In this document: one piece after another, positions 1-8,668 of the stretch
How the letters are laid out: each line of letters opens with the position of its first letter
Numbering within the stretch: the first letter of the stretch is position 1
From: Caulobacter sp.
GTDB lineage: Bacteria > Pseudomonadota > Alphaproteobacteria > Caulobacterales > Caulobacteraceae
Assembly (NCBI GenBank): GCA_029866155.1
Contig: JARWZW010000065.1
Span: 1 to 64,000 of the forward strand
Direction: 5' to 3'
Length of the DNA: 64,000 nt
The notes under the pieces: model-generated
What the model saw: only the letters and a program-made list of their open reading frames with translations
Told to the model about the DNA's origin: nothing
Database searches by the model: none
Made by a program: the position numbers and the translations under genes

Positions 1-100
1 CAATAGCCTTGGGGCCGGCGCGATCTTGAGTGCAACGACAGTTGCTTGCGCCCCCGTCCCTGGCGGCCGGGCAATGGGAGGGACGCAAGGATAAGGCGTT

Positions 101-144
101 CTGTCCCGATTGGCTCTGCCGGAAGACCGACAGAGCCAGGACAG
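101..144. terminator. Inverted repeat downstream of lipoprotein gene
   Basis: CTGTCC (101-106) and TGGCTCTG (111-118) pair with CAGAGCCA (131-138) and GGACAG (139-144), giving a 14-bp stem with a four-base bulge. It lies just after the stop of the minus-strand lipoprotein gene. No T-run follows on either strand, so it is a terminator-like or RNA-stabilising hairpin rather than a canonical intrinsic terminator. Confidence 0.4.
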
Positions 145-150
145 TCCGGA

Positions 151-558
151 TTATTTGTTCTTCTTCTCCAGGATCACCGTCACGGGGTTGGGAGTCAGGT
201 CCTGGGAAGCGCCTGTCATCATGTCGACACCCAGTCCAATCACGCCGCCGACCAGGACGTTGCCCGCCACGGCGGCCGCGCCGGACCCGGCGGTCTTGTG
301 GGTCACGGTGACGGTGGCCGGCTTGTAGCCTTCCTTGGTCAAGGTTGCGACGAACTCGGACTTGCGGTTCATCTTGATGGCGCAGGGTGTGGCCTCGCAG
401 AAGTGGCCATTTGTAGTCTCGACGCGGGCGCCCGGCGGCTCACTATTGACAATCCATGCGTCCTTGCTGCCCCGGGTTACGGTGGCGCAGGCAGACAGGG
501 TCAGCAGCATGGCGGTTCCTGCCGCCAGCCGGGCCGGGATATTGGAAGTCTTGGTCAC
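151..558 (-). CDS. Putative PEGA-like lipoprotein
   Basis: A 135-residue secreted protein of unknown function. A short hydrophobic N-terminus ends in a lipobox, LSAC, so the product is probably a lipoprotein. The following segment (SEPPGARVET, TPCAIKM, then a Lys/Thr-rich strand) resembles the PEGA-type beta domain often found in surface lipoproteins. A glycine-rich hydrophobic stretch near the C-terminus (VAGNVLVGGVIGLGVD) could insert in or contact a membrane. I chose the GTG at 558 because GGGGGA lies about 8 bases upstream; an upstream in-frame start at 594 adds a non-signal-like extension. It stands alone, with the 2OG oxygenase gene upstream on the same strand. The PEGA assignment is by motif only. 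Confidence 0.7.
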   Translation of the reverse strand: MTKTSNIPARLAAGTAMLLTLSACATVTRGSKDAWIVNSEPPGARVETTNGHFCEATPCAIKMNRKSEFVATLTKEGYKPATVTVTHKTAGSGAAAVAGNVLVGGVIGLGVDMMTGASQDLTPNPVTVILEKKNK

Positions 559-678
559 GGATGGTTCCCCCGGTGATGATTCACCGCGACCCATAGACCA
601 TACCCGATCAGGGTAATCGACCCGAAACGCTACGACCCTGGCGGGATTTAGCGACGGCTGGTCTCAGAGTTCTGCTCG

Positions 679-1407
679 TCAGGCTGCATCATGCAGGATG
701 ATTCCCAGGACATGACGTTGACCGCTGCGGATTTCGCTGACGCCATGTCGCATGACCGTTCGATAGACCCCTCGCGCGCCCGTGACCGGCCGATGGTTGA
801 CGGCGAAGACCACCATCTCGCCGAGGCCAGCCGGAACCACCATGACCCGGGACTGCATGCGCGGCCTCTGTTCGGTCAGCACAAGTTCGCCGCCGTCGAA
901 ATCCGATCCGGGCCGGCTTAGCAACAGGGCAGCCTGAAGGGGAAACGCCTCTGAACCGTAAAGGTCCTGATGCAGGCAGTTGTAGTCGCCGGCGCCATAG
1001 CGCAGCAGCAGCGGCGTGGGCCTTGTCTGACCGTCGAGGCGGCAAGCCTCCAGATAGGCCGGATGGTCATCCGGGAATTTTGCGGGGAGCCCCATGGCGG
1101 CGTGCCAGCGGTTGGCGACAGGGGCGAGCCGTCGATAGAGCGCCTCCCTGAGGGCCTGTACGACGCCGGGCAGCGGGTAGTCGAAATACCGGTATTCGCC
1201 CCGGCCAAATCCATGCCTGGACATTAATATCTGGCTGCGAAAGCCGGCGCCCTCGTCATAGAGTGAGGCGATTGACCCGCAGTCCGCGGGCGACAGGATG
1301 CCGGGCAGGACCGACCAGCCCTGACGATCCAGTTCCGTCGCCATCCTGTTCCAGTCAGCCGCTTCAAGCCTCTGAAGCAATATCGGCAGGTCTACAGCGA
1401 TGCTCAT
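679..1407 (-). CDS. 2OG-Fe(II) oxygenase (Ada-linked)
   Basis: A 242-residue protein with the 2-oxoglutarate/Fe(II) dioxygenase signature: HQD at residues 146-148 supplies the proximal His and Asp, and HGVSEIRSGQR (about 221-231) supplies the distal His and the arginine that would bind the 2OG carboxylate. It resembles small prolyl-hydroxylase-like enzymes. The start codon overlaps the ada stop by 4 bases (1404-1407), so the two are almost certainly translated together. Linkage to ada recalls the ada-alkB arrangement of enterobacteria, so a role in alkylation damage repair is possible. The sequence is not AlkB-like, however, and protein hydroxylation cannot be excluded. The fold is confident; the substrate is unknown. 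Confidence 0.8.
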   Translation of the reverse strand: MSIAVDLPILLQRLEAADWNRMATELDRQGWSVLPGILSPADCGSIASLYDEGAGFRSQILMSRHGFGRGEYRYFDYPLPGVVQALREALYRRLAPVANRWHAAMGLPAKFPDDHPAYLEACRLDGQTRPTPLLLRYGAGDYNCLHQDLYGSEAFPLQAALLLSRPGSDFDGGELVLTEQRPRMQSRVMVVPAGLGEMVVFAVNHRPVTGARGVYRTVMRHGVSEIRSGQRHVLGIILHDAA

Positions 1408-2516
1408 CCTGCCGACTCGCGGTCCAGCAGGGCCTTCTTGCGCTCGACGCCCCAGCGATAGCCGGACAGGGATCCGTCATTGCGGACGACGCGGTGGCAG
1501 GGGATGGCGATGGCCAGGGCATTGGCGGCGCAGGCGCCGGCCACGGCCCGGACGGCCGAGGGCTGACCGATCCGGGCCGCAATCTGGCTGTAGGTCGCTG
1601 TGGTTCCGGCCGGGACGCCTCTCAGGGCCTGCCAGACCCGCTGCTGGAACACCGTGCCGCGGATATCCAGCGGCAGGTCTAGGCCAAGGCCGGGGGCTTC
1701 GACAAGACCGACCACCCGGGCGACCAGGGCCTCGAAATCCCGGTCTGCCCCGATCAGGTTGGCCTTGGGAAAGCGGTCCTGCAGATCCTGGAGAAGAATT
1801 TCGGGCCCGTCGCCCAGCAGGATCGCGCAGATCCCGATCTCGCTGCGGGCCACGAGGATCGAACCCAGCGAACAGTCTCCGATGGCGAAGCGGATGTCGG
1901 CGCCCTGGCCGCCGGCCCGGTAGCGACCGGGAGTCATGCCGAGCAGATCGTCGGATTGTTCATAGAACCGCCCCGCCGAGTTGAAACCCGCATCATAGAT
2001 GGCGCTGGTGACCGTTTCGCTGGTCTCCAGTTCCTGCCGGACCCGCGCTCCGCGACGGGCGTCGGCATAGGCCCTGGGCGTCAGGCCGGTGACCGCCTTG
2101 AAGACCCTGTGGAAATGCCAGGGGCTGAGGTCTGCGGACCGGGCCAGCGTCGCCAGAACCGGCGGTGTTTCCGCTTCGTCGATCAGGCGGCAGATCCGCG
2201 CCACAGTTTCGGCATAGCGGACCTGCAATGGCGGCTCGTCCGGCCGGCAGCGCTTGCAGGCGCGAAAGCCGGCGGCCAGGGCGTCGTTGACGGTGTCGTG
2301 AAAGGCGACGTTCACGGGATTGGCCGTCCGGGCGGCGCAGGACGGCCGGCAATAGACCCCGGTCGTGGCGACGGAATAGAAAAACTGGCCGTCTGCCGAA
2401 CGGTCTCGCGCCTTCACCCTGGCCCAGCGAGGGTCACGTTCGGTCGTGTGGGTCTGGTCGGTCAAGATCATGGGGCAGACCCTGTGGCTGGGGTCGACAA
2501 GGACGAGCTGGCGCAT
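1404..2516 (-). CDS. ada: Bifunctional Ada DNA repair protein/regulator
   Basis: A 370-residue protein with three modules. The N-terminal Ada zinc domain has Cys56, Cys60, Cys87 and Cys90 (E. coli Cys38, 42, 69, 72) and takes the methyl group from phosphotriesters. An AraC-type helix-turn-helix follows at about 100-180. The C-terminal O6-methylguanine methyltransferase has its active cysteine in PCHRV near residue 340. Methylation of the N-terminal cysteine turns the E. coli protein into an activator of its own operon, and co-transcription with the oxygenase gene fits that. The ATG at 2516 has AAAGGG 8 bases upstream. The frame stays open much further upstream, but that part is antisense to dapF. 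An ATG at 2471 is a less likely alternative start. Confidence 0.93.
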   Translation of the reverse strand: MRQLVLVDPSHRVCPMILTDQTHTTERDPRWARVKARDRSADGQFFYSVATTGVYCRPSCAARTANPVNVAFHDTVNDALAAGFRACKRCRPDEPPLQVRYAETVARICRLIDEAETPPVLATLARSADLSPWHFHRVFKAVTGLTPRAYADARRGARVRQELETSETVTSAIYDAGFNSAGRFYEQSDDLLGMTPGRYRAGGQGADIRFAIGDCSLGSILVARSEIGICAILLGDGPEILLQDLQDRFPKANLIGADRDFEALVARVVGLVEAPGLGLDLPLDIRGTVFQQRVWQALRGVPAGTTATYSQIAARIGQPSAVRAVAGACAANALAIAIPCHRVVRNDGSLSGYRWGVERKKALLDRESAG

Positions 2517-2663
2517 GGAAGAGACCCTTTCTCTAGCGGCGTTCAATAGACCTGAACACTGCAGCACCCGGGGGCCCCCGGCGCTCCGGGCCTTGCGGTC
2601 GAATTCGAATGGCGTTTGCTGGCCCTCACCCTGCCCGAGATTATCGCCTATATAGCGCGGGCA

Positions 2664-3515
2664 ATGACCCGTCCGTTTCTCAAGATGAACGGTCTCGGCA
2701 ACGACTTTGTCGTCGTCGAGGCGCGTGAACGCCCCTTCAGTCCGTCGCCGGCGGAGGTGCGGGCCATCGCCAATCGTGACACGGGCATCGGCTGTGATCA
2801 GTTGATCGCCATCGAGCCCTCTGAGACGCCCGGAGCGGCCGCCTTTGTGCGGTTCTGGAATGCGGACGGCGAAGAGGTCGGGGCCTGTGGCAACGGGACC
2901 CGCTGCATCGCCTGGCTTTTGATGGAGGCGGCCGCTACCGACGCCGTGGCCTTCGAGACCCGGGCTGGACGTTTGTCTGGTGTTCGGGCCGGCGATCGCC
3001 GGGTCACGGTCGATATGGGCCCGCCGGGGCTGGACTGGAAGCAGATCCCCCTGGCCGAGGAGATGGACACCCGGGGAATCGAACTGCAGGTCGGGCCGAT
3101 CGATGCGCCGCTGCTGCATACGCCTGGCGCTGTCAGCATGGGCAATCCCCATGTCGTGTTCTTCCTGAAGGAGGAGCCCACAACAGCCATGGTGCGCGGC
3201 TCCGGCAGCCTGATCGAGCATCACCCTCTGTTCCCGGAAGGGGTCAATGTCGGTTTCGCCCAGGTGCTGGCGCCGGACCGGATCCGGCTTCGGGTCTGGG
3301 AGCGGGGCGCCGGCCTGACACAGGCCTGCGGCACCGGCGCCTGCGCCGCCTTGGTGGCCTGCGCCCGCCGTGGTCTTTCTGATCGCAGGGCGGCCATGGT
3401 GCTGGACGGCGGCGAACTGCTCATTGACTGGCGGGAAAGCGACGACCACGTGATCATGACAGGGCCCGTCTCGATCGATTTCACCGGCCGTCTGCCGGAT
3501 GGCGTTACCGCCTGA
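2664..3515 (+). CDS. dapF: Diaminopimelate epimerase
   Basis: A 283-residue enzyme that interconverts LL- and meso-diaminopimelate in lysine and peptidoglycan synthesis. The two catalytic cysteines sit in the standard motifs GACGNGTR (Cys75) and QACGTGA (Cys222), and the N-terminal KMNGLGNDF motif is typical. Length matches the family. It is divergent from ada with about 147 bases between starts, and begins a plus-strand run of SDR and mtaB. An upstream in-frame start at 2616 would add 16 residues not seen in the family. Confidence 0.96.
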   Translation: MTRPFLKMNGLGNDFVVVEARERPFSPSPAEVRAIANRDTGIGCDQLIAIEPSETPGAAAFVRFWNADGEEVGACGNGTRCIAWLLMEAAATDAVAFETRAGRLSGVRAGDRRVTVDMGPPGLDWKQIPLAEEMDTRGIELQVGPIDAPLLHTPGAVSMGNPHVVFFLKEEPTTAMVRGSGSLIEHHPLFPEGVNVGFAQVLAPDRIRLRVWERGAGLTQACGTGACAALVACARRGLSDRRAAMVLDGGELLIDWRESDDHVIMTGPVSIDFTGRLPDGVTA

Positions 3516-3535
3516 CCAGCCCCGGGGAGATTTTC

Positions 3536-4384
3536 ATGACCATCCATCCAGCGTTTGCACCTGGCCATACGGCGGTGATCACCGGCGCCGCCGACGGCAT
3601 CGGACTTGCGTCGGCCCGGCGCTATCTGGCCCTGGGGATGACGGTCGTTCTGGCCGATATCCAGGCCGACAAGCTGGCCTCGGCGGCGAAAGCGCTGGAG
3701 GCGGGCGACCGCGTCCTTGCGGTTCCGACCGATGTCTCTGACCCCGCCGCGGTGCTGGCCCTCCGCGACCAGGCGATGGCCCGGTTCGGCGCGGTCCATG
3801 TCCTGATGAACAATGCCGGCATGGGCGGCGGCGGCTCGGCGCTTGAACGGCCGGACCGCTGGCGGCGGCTTCTGGAGGTCAACCTGTTCGGGGTGATCAA
3901 TGGCGTCCAGGCCTTCGGCGCCATGATGGTCGAGCAGCGTCAGCCAGGCCTGATCATCAACACCGGTTCGAAACAGGGGATCACCACCCCTCCGGGCGAC
4001 ACCGCCTACAATGTCTCCAAGGCCGGGGTGAAGGTCCTGACAGAGGGGTTGCAGCACAGCCTGCGCAACACGCCGGACTGTCAGGTCAGCGCCCATCTGC
4101 TGGTGCCCGGCTACACCTTTACCGGCATGACCTCGCGCGGCCAGGCCGAAAAGCCTGCCGCCGCCTGGACCGCTGACCAGGTGGTGGACTACATGCTGGC
4201 GCGGATCGGGGAGGGCGACTTCTACATCATCTGCCCGGATAACGACGTGGATCGGGCGACTGATTCCTCGCGGATTCGATGGGCCGCGGAAGATGTCGCC
4301 TCGTCCCGGCCGCCCCTGTCCCGCTGGCACCCTGACTACAAGGCGGACTTCGAGGCCTTCCTGATCCAGGACCGGGAGCGATGA
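3536..4384 (+). CDS. SDR family oxidoreductase
   Basis: A 282-residue short-chain dehydrogenase/reductase. TGAADGIG near residues 16-23 is the Rossmann glycine motif, D41 in the LADIQ strand suggests NAD(H) rather than NADP(H), NNAG is present near 90, and the catalytic YNVSK is near 160. GGGGAG precedes the ATG, which lies 20 bases after dapF. The stop overlaps the mtaB start by 4 bases (ATGA), so it is probably translated with mtaB. The substrate cannot be read from the sequence; the C-terminal 60 residues, with several aromatic and charged residues, probably form a substrate lid. Confidence 0.88.
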   Translation: MTIHPAFAPGHTAVITGAADGIGLASARRYLALGMTVVLADIQADKLASAAKALEAGDRVLAVPTDVSDPAAVLALRDQAMARFGAVHVLMNNAGMGGGGSALERPDRWRRLLEVNLFGVINGVQAFGAMMVEQRQPGLIINTGSKQGITTPPGDTAYNVSKAGVKVLTEGLQHSLRNTPDCQVSAHLLVPGYTFTGMTSRGQAEKPAAAWTADQVVDYMLARIGEGDFYIICPDNDVDRATDSSRIRWAAEDVASSRPPLSRWHPDYKADFEAFLIQDRER

Positions 4385-5670
4385 CCGAGGCGGTCGCTTC
4401 TCAACCCACCGATGCCGAGACCTCTACGGGCGCCCGGGTCATCACCTTTGGCTGTCGCCTCAATGCCTATGAGTCCGAGCAGATCCGGGCCCGGGCCGAG
4501 GCGGATGGCGTGGAGGGGACGATCGTCTTCAACACCTGCGCGGTGACGGGCGAGGCCGTCCGCCAGGCTCGCCAGGCGATCCGCAAGGCGCGGCGCGAGA
4601 ACCCGGAAGCCCGGCTGGTGGTCACCGGCTGCGCCGCCCAGATTGACCCGGCCGCCTTCGCCGCCATGCCGGAAGTGGATCTGGTGCTGGGAAATGCTGA
4701 AAAGGCCGCGCCCGGGGCCCTGGTCCCTCGTCCGGAAGGCGGCCGGGTGCGGGTCAATGACATCATGAGCCTCAGGGAAACCGCGCCACATCTGGCCGAT
4801 GGTCTGAAGGACAGGGCGCGAGCCTATGTCGAGATCCAGAACGGCTGCGATCACCGCTGCACCTTTTGCATCATCCCTTATGGCCGGGGAAACAGCCGGT
4901 CGGCCGCCGCCGGCGAGATCGTCGAGCGGATCGGCCGGCTGGCCGCCGAAGGCTGGAACGAAATCGTCCTGACGGGCGTGGACCTGACCAGCTGGGGCGC
5001 CGACCTGCCCGGAACGCCGACGCTTGGCCAGTTGGTGGCGCGGATCCTGAAGCTGGTCCCGGCCCTGCCGCGGCTGAGGCTGTCGTCCATCGACGCGGCC
5101 GAGATCGATCCGGACCTGATGCGGGTGCTGGCCAGCGAGCCCCGCCTGATGCCCTACCTGCACCTCTCGCTACAGGCTGGCGACGACATGATCCTGAAGC
5201 GGATGAAGCGTCGTCATCTGCGGGCTGACGCCCTGAAGCTGATCGCTGATGTCCGGGCCGTGCGTCCGGATGTGGCTTTCGGCGCCGACCTGATCGCCGG
5301 GTTCCCGACAGAGACGGACGCGGCCTTCGACAACACCCTGGCCCTGGTGGAGGAGGCCGGATTGTCGTTCCTGCATGTCTTTCCCTTCAGCCCCCGGCCC
5401 GGGACCCCGGCTGCCCGGATGCCGCCGGTGGCCAGGGCCGTGGTCAAGGAACGGGCGGCCCGGCTGCGCGCCGCTGGCGACCTTGCCCTGGGCAGGCATC
5501 TGGGCCGGCAGATCGGTCGGACCGTCATGGGCCTGGTTGAACGTCAGGGCCTGGCGCGGGCTGAAGACTTCACGGAGATCGCCTTCGAGGGGCAGGCCGT
5601 TCCGGGCGGCATAGCCCCGATCCGGATCACCGGACAGGAACAGGGCAGGCTGATCGGCTCCCTGGCCTGA
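4381..5670 (+). CDS. mtaB: tRNA t6A37 methylthiotransferase MtaB
   Basis: A 429-residue radical-SAM methylthiotransferase that converts t6A37 to ms2t6A37 in ANN-decoding tRNAs. The N-terminal UPF0004 domain carries Cys25 (GCRLN), Cys53 (NTCAV) and Cys84 (TGCAA) for the auxiliary iron-sulfur cluster. The radical-SAM cluster motif CX3CX2C is at Cys156, Cys160 and Cys163. The C-terminus is a TRAM-like RNA-binding region. The GCRLN signature separates it from MiaB (GCQMN). The dapF-mtaB-ftsY order is common in alphaproteobacteria; here an SDR gene is inserted and a minus-strand channel gene separates mtaB from ftsY. Confidence 0.95.
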   Translation: MTEAVASQPTDAETSTGARVITFGCRLNAYESEQIRARAEADGVEGTIVFNTCAVTGEAVRQARQAIRKARRENPEARLVVTGCAAQIDPAAFAAMPEVDLVLGNAEKAAPGALVPRPEGGRVRVNDIMSLRETAPHLADGLKDRARAYVEIQNGCDHRCTFCIIPYGRGNSRSAAAGEIVERIGRLAAEGWNEIVLTGVDLTSWGADLPGTPTLGQLVARILKLVPALPRLRLSSIDAAEIDPDLMRVLASEPRLMPYLHLSLQAGDDMILKRMKRRHLRADALKLIADVRAVRPDVAFGADLIAGFPTETDAAFDNTLALVEEAGLSFLHVFPFSPRPGTPAARMPPVARAVVKERAARLRAAGDLALGRHLGRQIGRTVMGLVERQGLARAEDFTEIAFEGQAVPGGIAPIRITGQEQGRLIGSLA

Positions 5671-5682
5671 GCGTCGCCTGGA

Positions 5683-6315
5683 TCAGGCGGGATCGTCACG
5701 GTCCCGGCCGATAAAGGCCGGTAGGCTGAGACCCCAGAGAATCGCCGCTGACCGCAGCGCCAGGGCGGCCCCGAACCCGATGAGCCCGGCGGCGACCCGG
5801 TCCAGACCCAGGGCGGCCAGCCCGACAAAGACCACCGCCCCGAGGACGGCGGCTGTCACATAGATTTCCCGCTGCAGCAGGACCGAAGGCTCGCCCGCCA
5901 CCACATCGCGCAGAACTCCGCCAAAAGTCGCCGTCATGACGCCCATGACCACGGCGGATATGGGCTGCACCCCCAGCGACAGGGCCTTTGCGGCGCCGAC
6001 CACCGCATAGGCCGCCATGCCGAGGGCATCCAGCCAGAGCAGGGCCGAGAGTCGCCAGGTGTGACGTCCGGCCATCCAGACGGCCGCTGCGGCGCCCAGA
6101 CAGACCAGCAGGTAGCCGGGCCGCGCGATCCAGAAGACCGGTGCGTCGATCAGCAGGTCCCGCAGCGTGCCGCCGCCAACCCCGGTGATGGCTGCGAAGA
6201 AGGCGAAGGTCACGAAGTCATGGCCCCGGCGGGCGGCCGCGAGGGCGCCGGACGCCCCGAAAACGGCGACGGCGGCGTAGTCGAAAACGAGGAAGGCAGT
6301 GTCCAGGCTGGGCAT
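5683..6315 (-). CDS. Trimeric intracellular cation (TRIC)-type channel, YicG family
   Basis: A 210-residue polytopic membrane protein with about six to seven hydrophobic segments in two repeated halves, as in the bacterial UPF0126/TRIC family. Each half has a glycine-rich motif (GVGGGTLRDLL near 45-55 and FGGVLRDVVAGEP near 130-143), which forms the kinked pore helices in TRIC structures. It probably conducts K+ or a small osmolyte. It is convergent with mtaB (12 bases between stops) and divergent from ftsY. Confidence 0.88.
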   Translation of the reverse strand: MPSLDTAFLVFDYAAVAVFGASGALAAARRGHDFVTFAFFAAITGVGGGTLRDLLIDAPVFWIARPGYLLVCLGAAAAVWMAGRHTWRLSALLWLDALGMAAYAVVGAAKALSLGVQPISAVVMGVMTATFGGVLRDVVAGEPSVLLQREIYVTAAVLGAVVFVGLAALGLDRVAAGLIGFGAALALRSAAILWGLSLPAFIGRDRDDPA

Positions 6316-6410
6316 CTGACGGGGCTCTTAGTCCCTTCCGGGCCATTTGGGAAAGAGATGGCTGCAAGCTCAAGGTGACGTGGTCGGCAGGTCACGCTAA
6401 ACCCCGGTGC

Positions 6411-7340
6411 ATGGCTGAACAGAAACAAGGCTGGTTCCAGAGACTGACCGGCGGACTCTCGCGCTCATCCAAGGCGATGACCGAGCAGGTGGCGGAGATT
6501 TTCCGCAAACCCCTGGACCAGGCTCAGCTGGACGCGCTGGAGGAAATGCTGATCGAGGCCGATCTCGGCCCCCAGGCGGCCGGGCGGATCGCCCAGGCCT
6601 TTGGCGAGGCGCGGTTTGGCAAGTCTGCTTCGGAGCAGGAGGTCAAGGAGGCTCTGGCCGAGGCTGTGGCCCGCGAACTCGTTCCGCGCCAGGGCCTGTT
6701 CGATCCCCTTTCCGGCCCGCGCCCCTATATCGTGCTGTTTATCGGTGTGAATGGCTCCGGCAAGACAACGACCCTCGGCAAGATTGCTGCAGACCTGACC
6801 GCCCGGGGGGCCAGGGTGCTGGTTGTCGCCGGCGACACCTTCCGGGCGGCCGCCGTCGAGCAGCTAAAGGTCTGGGCTGACCGTTCCGGCGCCGACTTCA
6901 TGTCCCGGGATACTGGCGCCGACGCCGCGGGCCTGGCCTTCGACGCCATCCAGCGGGCAAGGGCCGAGGCCTATGATGTGGTGCTGATCGATACGGCGGG
7001 TCGGCTGCAGAACAAGCAGGGGCTTATGGATGAGCTCCTGAAGGTCATCCGCGTCGTGAAGAAGATCGATCCGGACGCCCCGCATGAGACTCTTCTGGTG
7101 CTCGACGCGACGGTCGGGCGAAACGCCCTCAGCCAGGAAAACCTGTTCGGCAACCAGATTGGCGTCTCCGGCATCGTCATGACCAAGCTGGACGGCACCG
7201 CCCGAGGCGGCGTGCTGGTTCCAGTCGCCCAGGCTTCCGACTCTCCCATCAAGCTGATCGGTGTCGGGGAGGGAATTGACGACCTGCAGCCCTTTGACGC
7301 TCGCGCCTTCTCCCGTTCTCTTGTCGGCCTGGATGCCTGA
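6411..7340 (+). CDS. ftsY: Signal recognition particle receptor FtsY
   Basis: A 309-residue SRP GTPase that docks ribosome-SRP complexes at the inner membrane for co-translational insertion. It has a short N-terminal amphipathic region, an NG domain with the helical N part at about 20-100, a P-loop GVNGSGKT at 112-119, DTFRAAA, DTAGR and TKLDG. The long acidic A domain of E. coli FtsY is absent, as in many alphaproteobacteria. I chose the ATG at 6411, where homology-like sequence begins; there is no strong ribosome site. It is followed after 6-12 bases by yciB. Confidence 0.96.
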   Translation: MAEQKQGWFQRLTGGLSRSSKAMTEQVAEIFRKPLDQAQLDALEEMLIEADLGPQAAGRIAQAFGEARFGKSASEQEVKEALAEAVARELVPRQGLFDPLSGPRPYIVLFIGVNGSGKTTTLGKIAADLTARGARVLVVAGDTFRAAAVEQLKVWADRSGADFMSRDTGADAAGLAFDAIQRARAEAYDVVLIDTAGRLQNKQGLMDELLKVIRVVKKIDPDAPHETLLVLDATVGRNALSQENLFGNQIGVSGIVMTKLDGTARGGVLVPVAQASDSPIKLIGVGEGIDDLQPFDARAFSRSLVGLDA

Positions 7341-7352
7341 GGAGTTATGCCG

Positions 7353-7946
7353 GTGAACCTCTCCCCGAAGACTCGATCCCAGGTCCGGGCCGCCGTGGAT
7401 TATGGCGGTCTGGCGGTCTTTCTGATCGCCTATGTGATCTCCAGAGACCTGGTCCAGGCGACCTGGTGGCTCGTCGCCGGTTCAGCTGCCGCCCTTGTGC
7501 TGGGGTTTGCTGTCGAGCGACGGGTCGCGCCCATGCCCTTGATCGCTGGCGGCGCGGCCCTGCTGTTTGGATCGCTGACCCTGGTGTTCCAGGATCCCAG
7601 GTTCATCAAGATCAAACCGACCATCATGAATCTGCTGTTTGGCCTGGTTCTGCTGGGCGGACTGGCCCTGAAGCGCAATCCCCTGCGACTCCTGATGGGC
7701 GAGGCCCTGCATATGAGCGAAGCGGTCTGGAAGGTGTTCACCCTTCGCTACGGGATTTTCTTCCTCTGTGTCGCCGTCCTGAATGAGTTTGTCTGGCGAA
7801 CCCAACCGGACGGGATCTGGGTGGTCTTCCGGTTTCCGGGACTTATCCTGCTGACGCTTGCCTTCTCCCTGTCCCAGACACCGTTGATCATGCGAGGAAT
7901 GCGAGAGGTCGAGCCGGAAACGTCGTCAGGCGACACCCCGAACTAG
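7353..7946 (+). CDS. yciB: Inner membrane septation protein A (YciB/IspZ)
   Basis: A polytopic protein of about 197 residues, with roughly five hydrophobic helices and the family motifs DYGGLAVFLIAY, then KPTIMNLLFG and FTLRYGIFF. Members affect septation and envelope integrity; the biochemical role is not settled. Two starts are possible: ATG 7347, which has GGAG only 2 bases upstream, and GTG 7353, which places the same GGAG at 8 bases. The spacing favours GTG. It directly follows ftsY, a linkage common in alphaproteobacteria, and is probably co-transcribed with it. Confidence 0.9.
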   Translation: MNLSPKTRSQVRAAVDYGGLAVFLIAYVISRDLVQATWWLVAGSAAALVLGFAVERRVAPMPLIAGGAALLFGSLTLVFQDPRFIKIKPTIMNLLFGLVLLGGLALKRNPLRLLMGEALHMSEAVWKVFTLRYGIFFLCVAVLNEFVWRTQPDGIWVVFRFPGLILLTLAFSLSQTPLIMRGMREVEPETSSGDTPN

Positions 7947-8010
7947 TCTGTCTTCAAATCGACTTGAACGGGGCTTATGGTCCGTATCCGGTCAAAGGCC
8001 GGAGGGCGTT

Positions 8011-8571
8011 ATGGGCAAGGACAAGACTGTCAAGCGCGTGATGAGCGCTTCAGTAGGGCATCTGCTGCATCGCGCAGCACAGCGCGCCCTGGATATCTAT
8101 GTCGCCGAAGCAGGGTCCGGCGCTGTCACGCAGCGGCAGCATGCGGTTCTGGCGGCGGTCTCCGATCACGACGGTGCGGCCCAGGCGGATCTGGTCAACG
8201 CCACGGGCGTAGATCGGTCGACCCTGGCCGACATGGTGTCCCGCATGATCGACAAGGGCCTGCTGGCCCGTGAACGCTCCACCCTGGATGCCCGGGCCAA
8301 TGCGGTGCGCCTGACAGACGCCGGCCGAGCTGCGCTCGCTGCGGCCCGCGGACCCACAGCGGCCGCTGACGCCGCGTTGATGGCGCTTCTGCCCAAGTCC
8401 AAGCGATCCGTCCTGCTTGAGGCCCTGGAGATCCTCGCATCGGGTGAGGCTCCGCCTGAAAAAGCGCCCAAGGAGCCGAAGGCCGCCAAGGAACCCAAGG
8501 CTGAGAAGCCTGCCAAGACAGAAAAGAAGAAGAAGAAGAAGGACCGGGAAAAGACCGCCAAGGCGGCCTGA
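8011..8571 (+). CDS. MarR-type regulator with lysine-rich tail
   Basis: A 186-residue protein. Residues 1-140 form a MarR winged helix (QADLVNATGVDRSTLADMVSRMIDKGLL with the wing ERSTLDARANAVRLTDAG). From about 148 to the end it is almost entirely Lys, Glu, Ala and Pro, with repeated EPK/KEPKA units and a run of six lysines. Such tails resemble histone H1-like nucleoid proteins and probably give sequence-independent DNA contact. GGAGGG precedes the ATG. No divergent target gene is adjacent, so the regulon is unknown. Confidence 0.88.
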   Translation: MGKDKTVKRVMSASVGHLLHRAAQRALDIYVAEAGSGAVTQRQHAVLAAVSDHDGAAQADLVNATGVDRSTLADMVSRMIDKGLLARERSTLDARANAVRLTDAGRAALAAARGPTAAADAALMALLPKSKRSVLLEALEILASGEAPPEKAPKEPKAAKEPKAEKPAKTEKKKKKKDREKTAKAA

Positions 8572-8580
8572 TCCTCTCTT

Positions 8581-8604
8581 GCGCCCGCTCTCTGCGTCGG
8601 GCGC
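8581..8604. terminator. Hairpin after MarR gene
   Basis: GCGCCCG (8581-8587) pairs with CGGGCGC (8598-8604) around a ten-base loop, ten bases after the MarR stop and before the convergent mdoH stop. There is no clear T-run, so it is a weak candidate for a shared terminator. Confidence 0.35.
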
Positions 8605-8668
8605 GTATCACCGGCTTCGGCGCTTCGATCCTGGTTCCCGACCGCTGCTGCGACGGGCCTGCCGGGCG

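Noticed and set aside
2517..3449. Open frame extending Ada upstream on the minus strand
   Set aside because: It is antisense to dapF, whose protein is fully supported; the Ada domain begins at 2516 with a ribosome site.
3221..4330. 369-codon minus-strand frame over dapF and the SDR gene
   Set aside because: Opposite two well-supported genes and without protein-like motifs.
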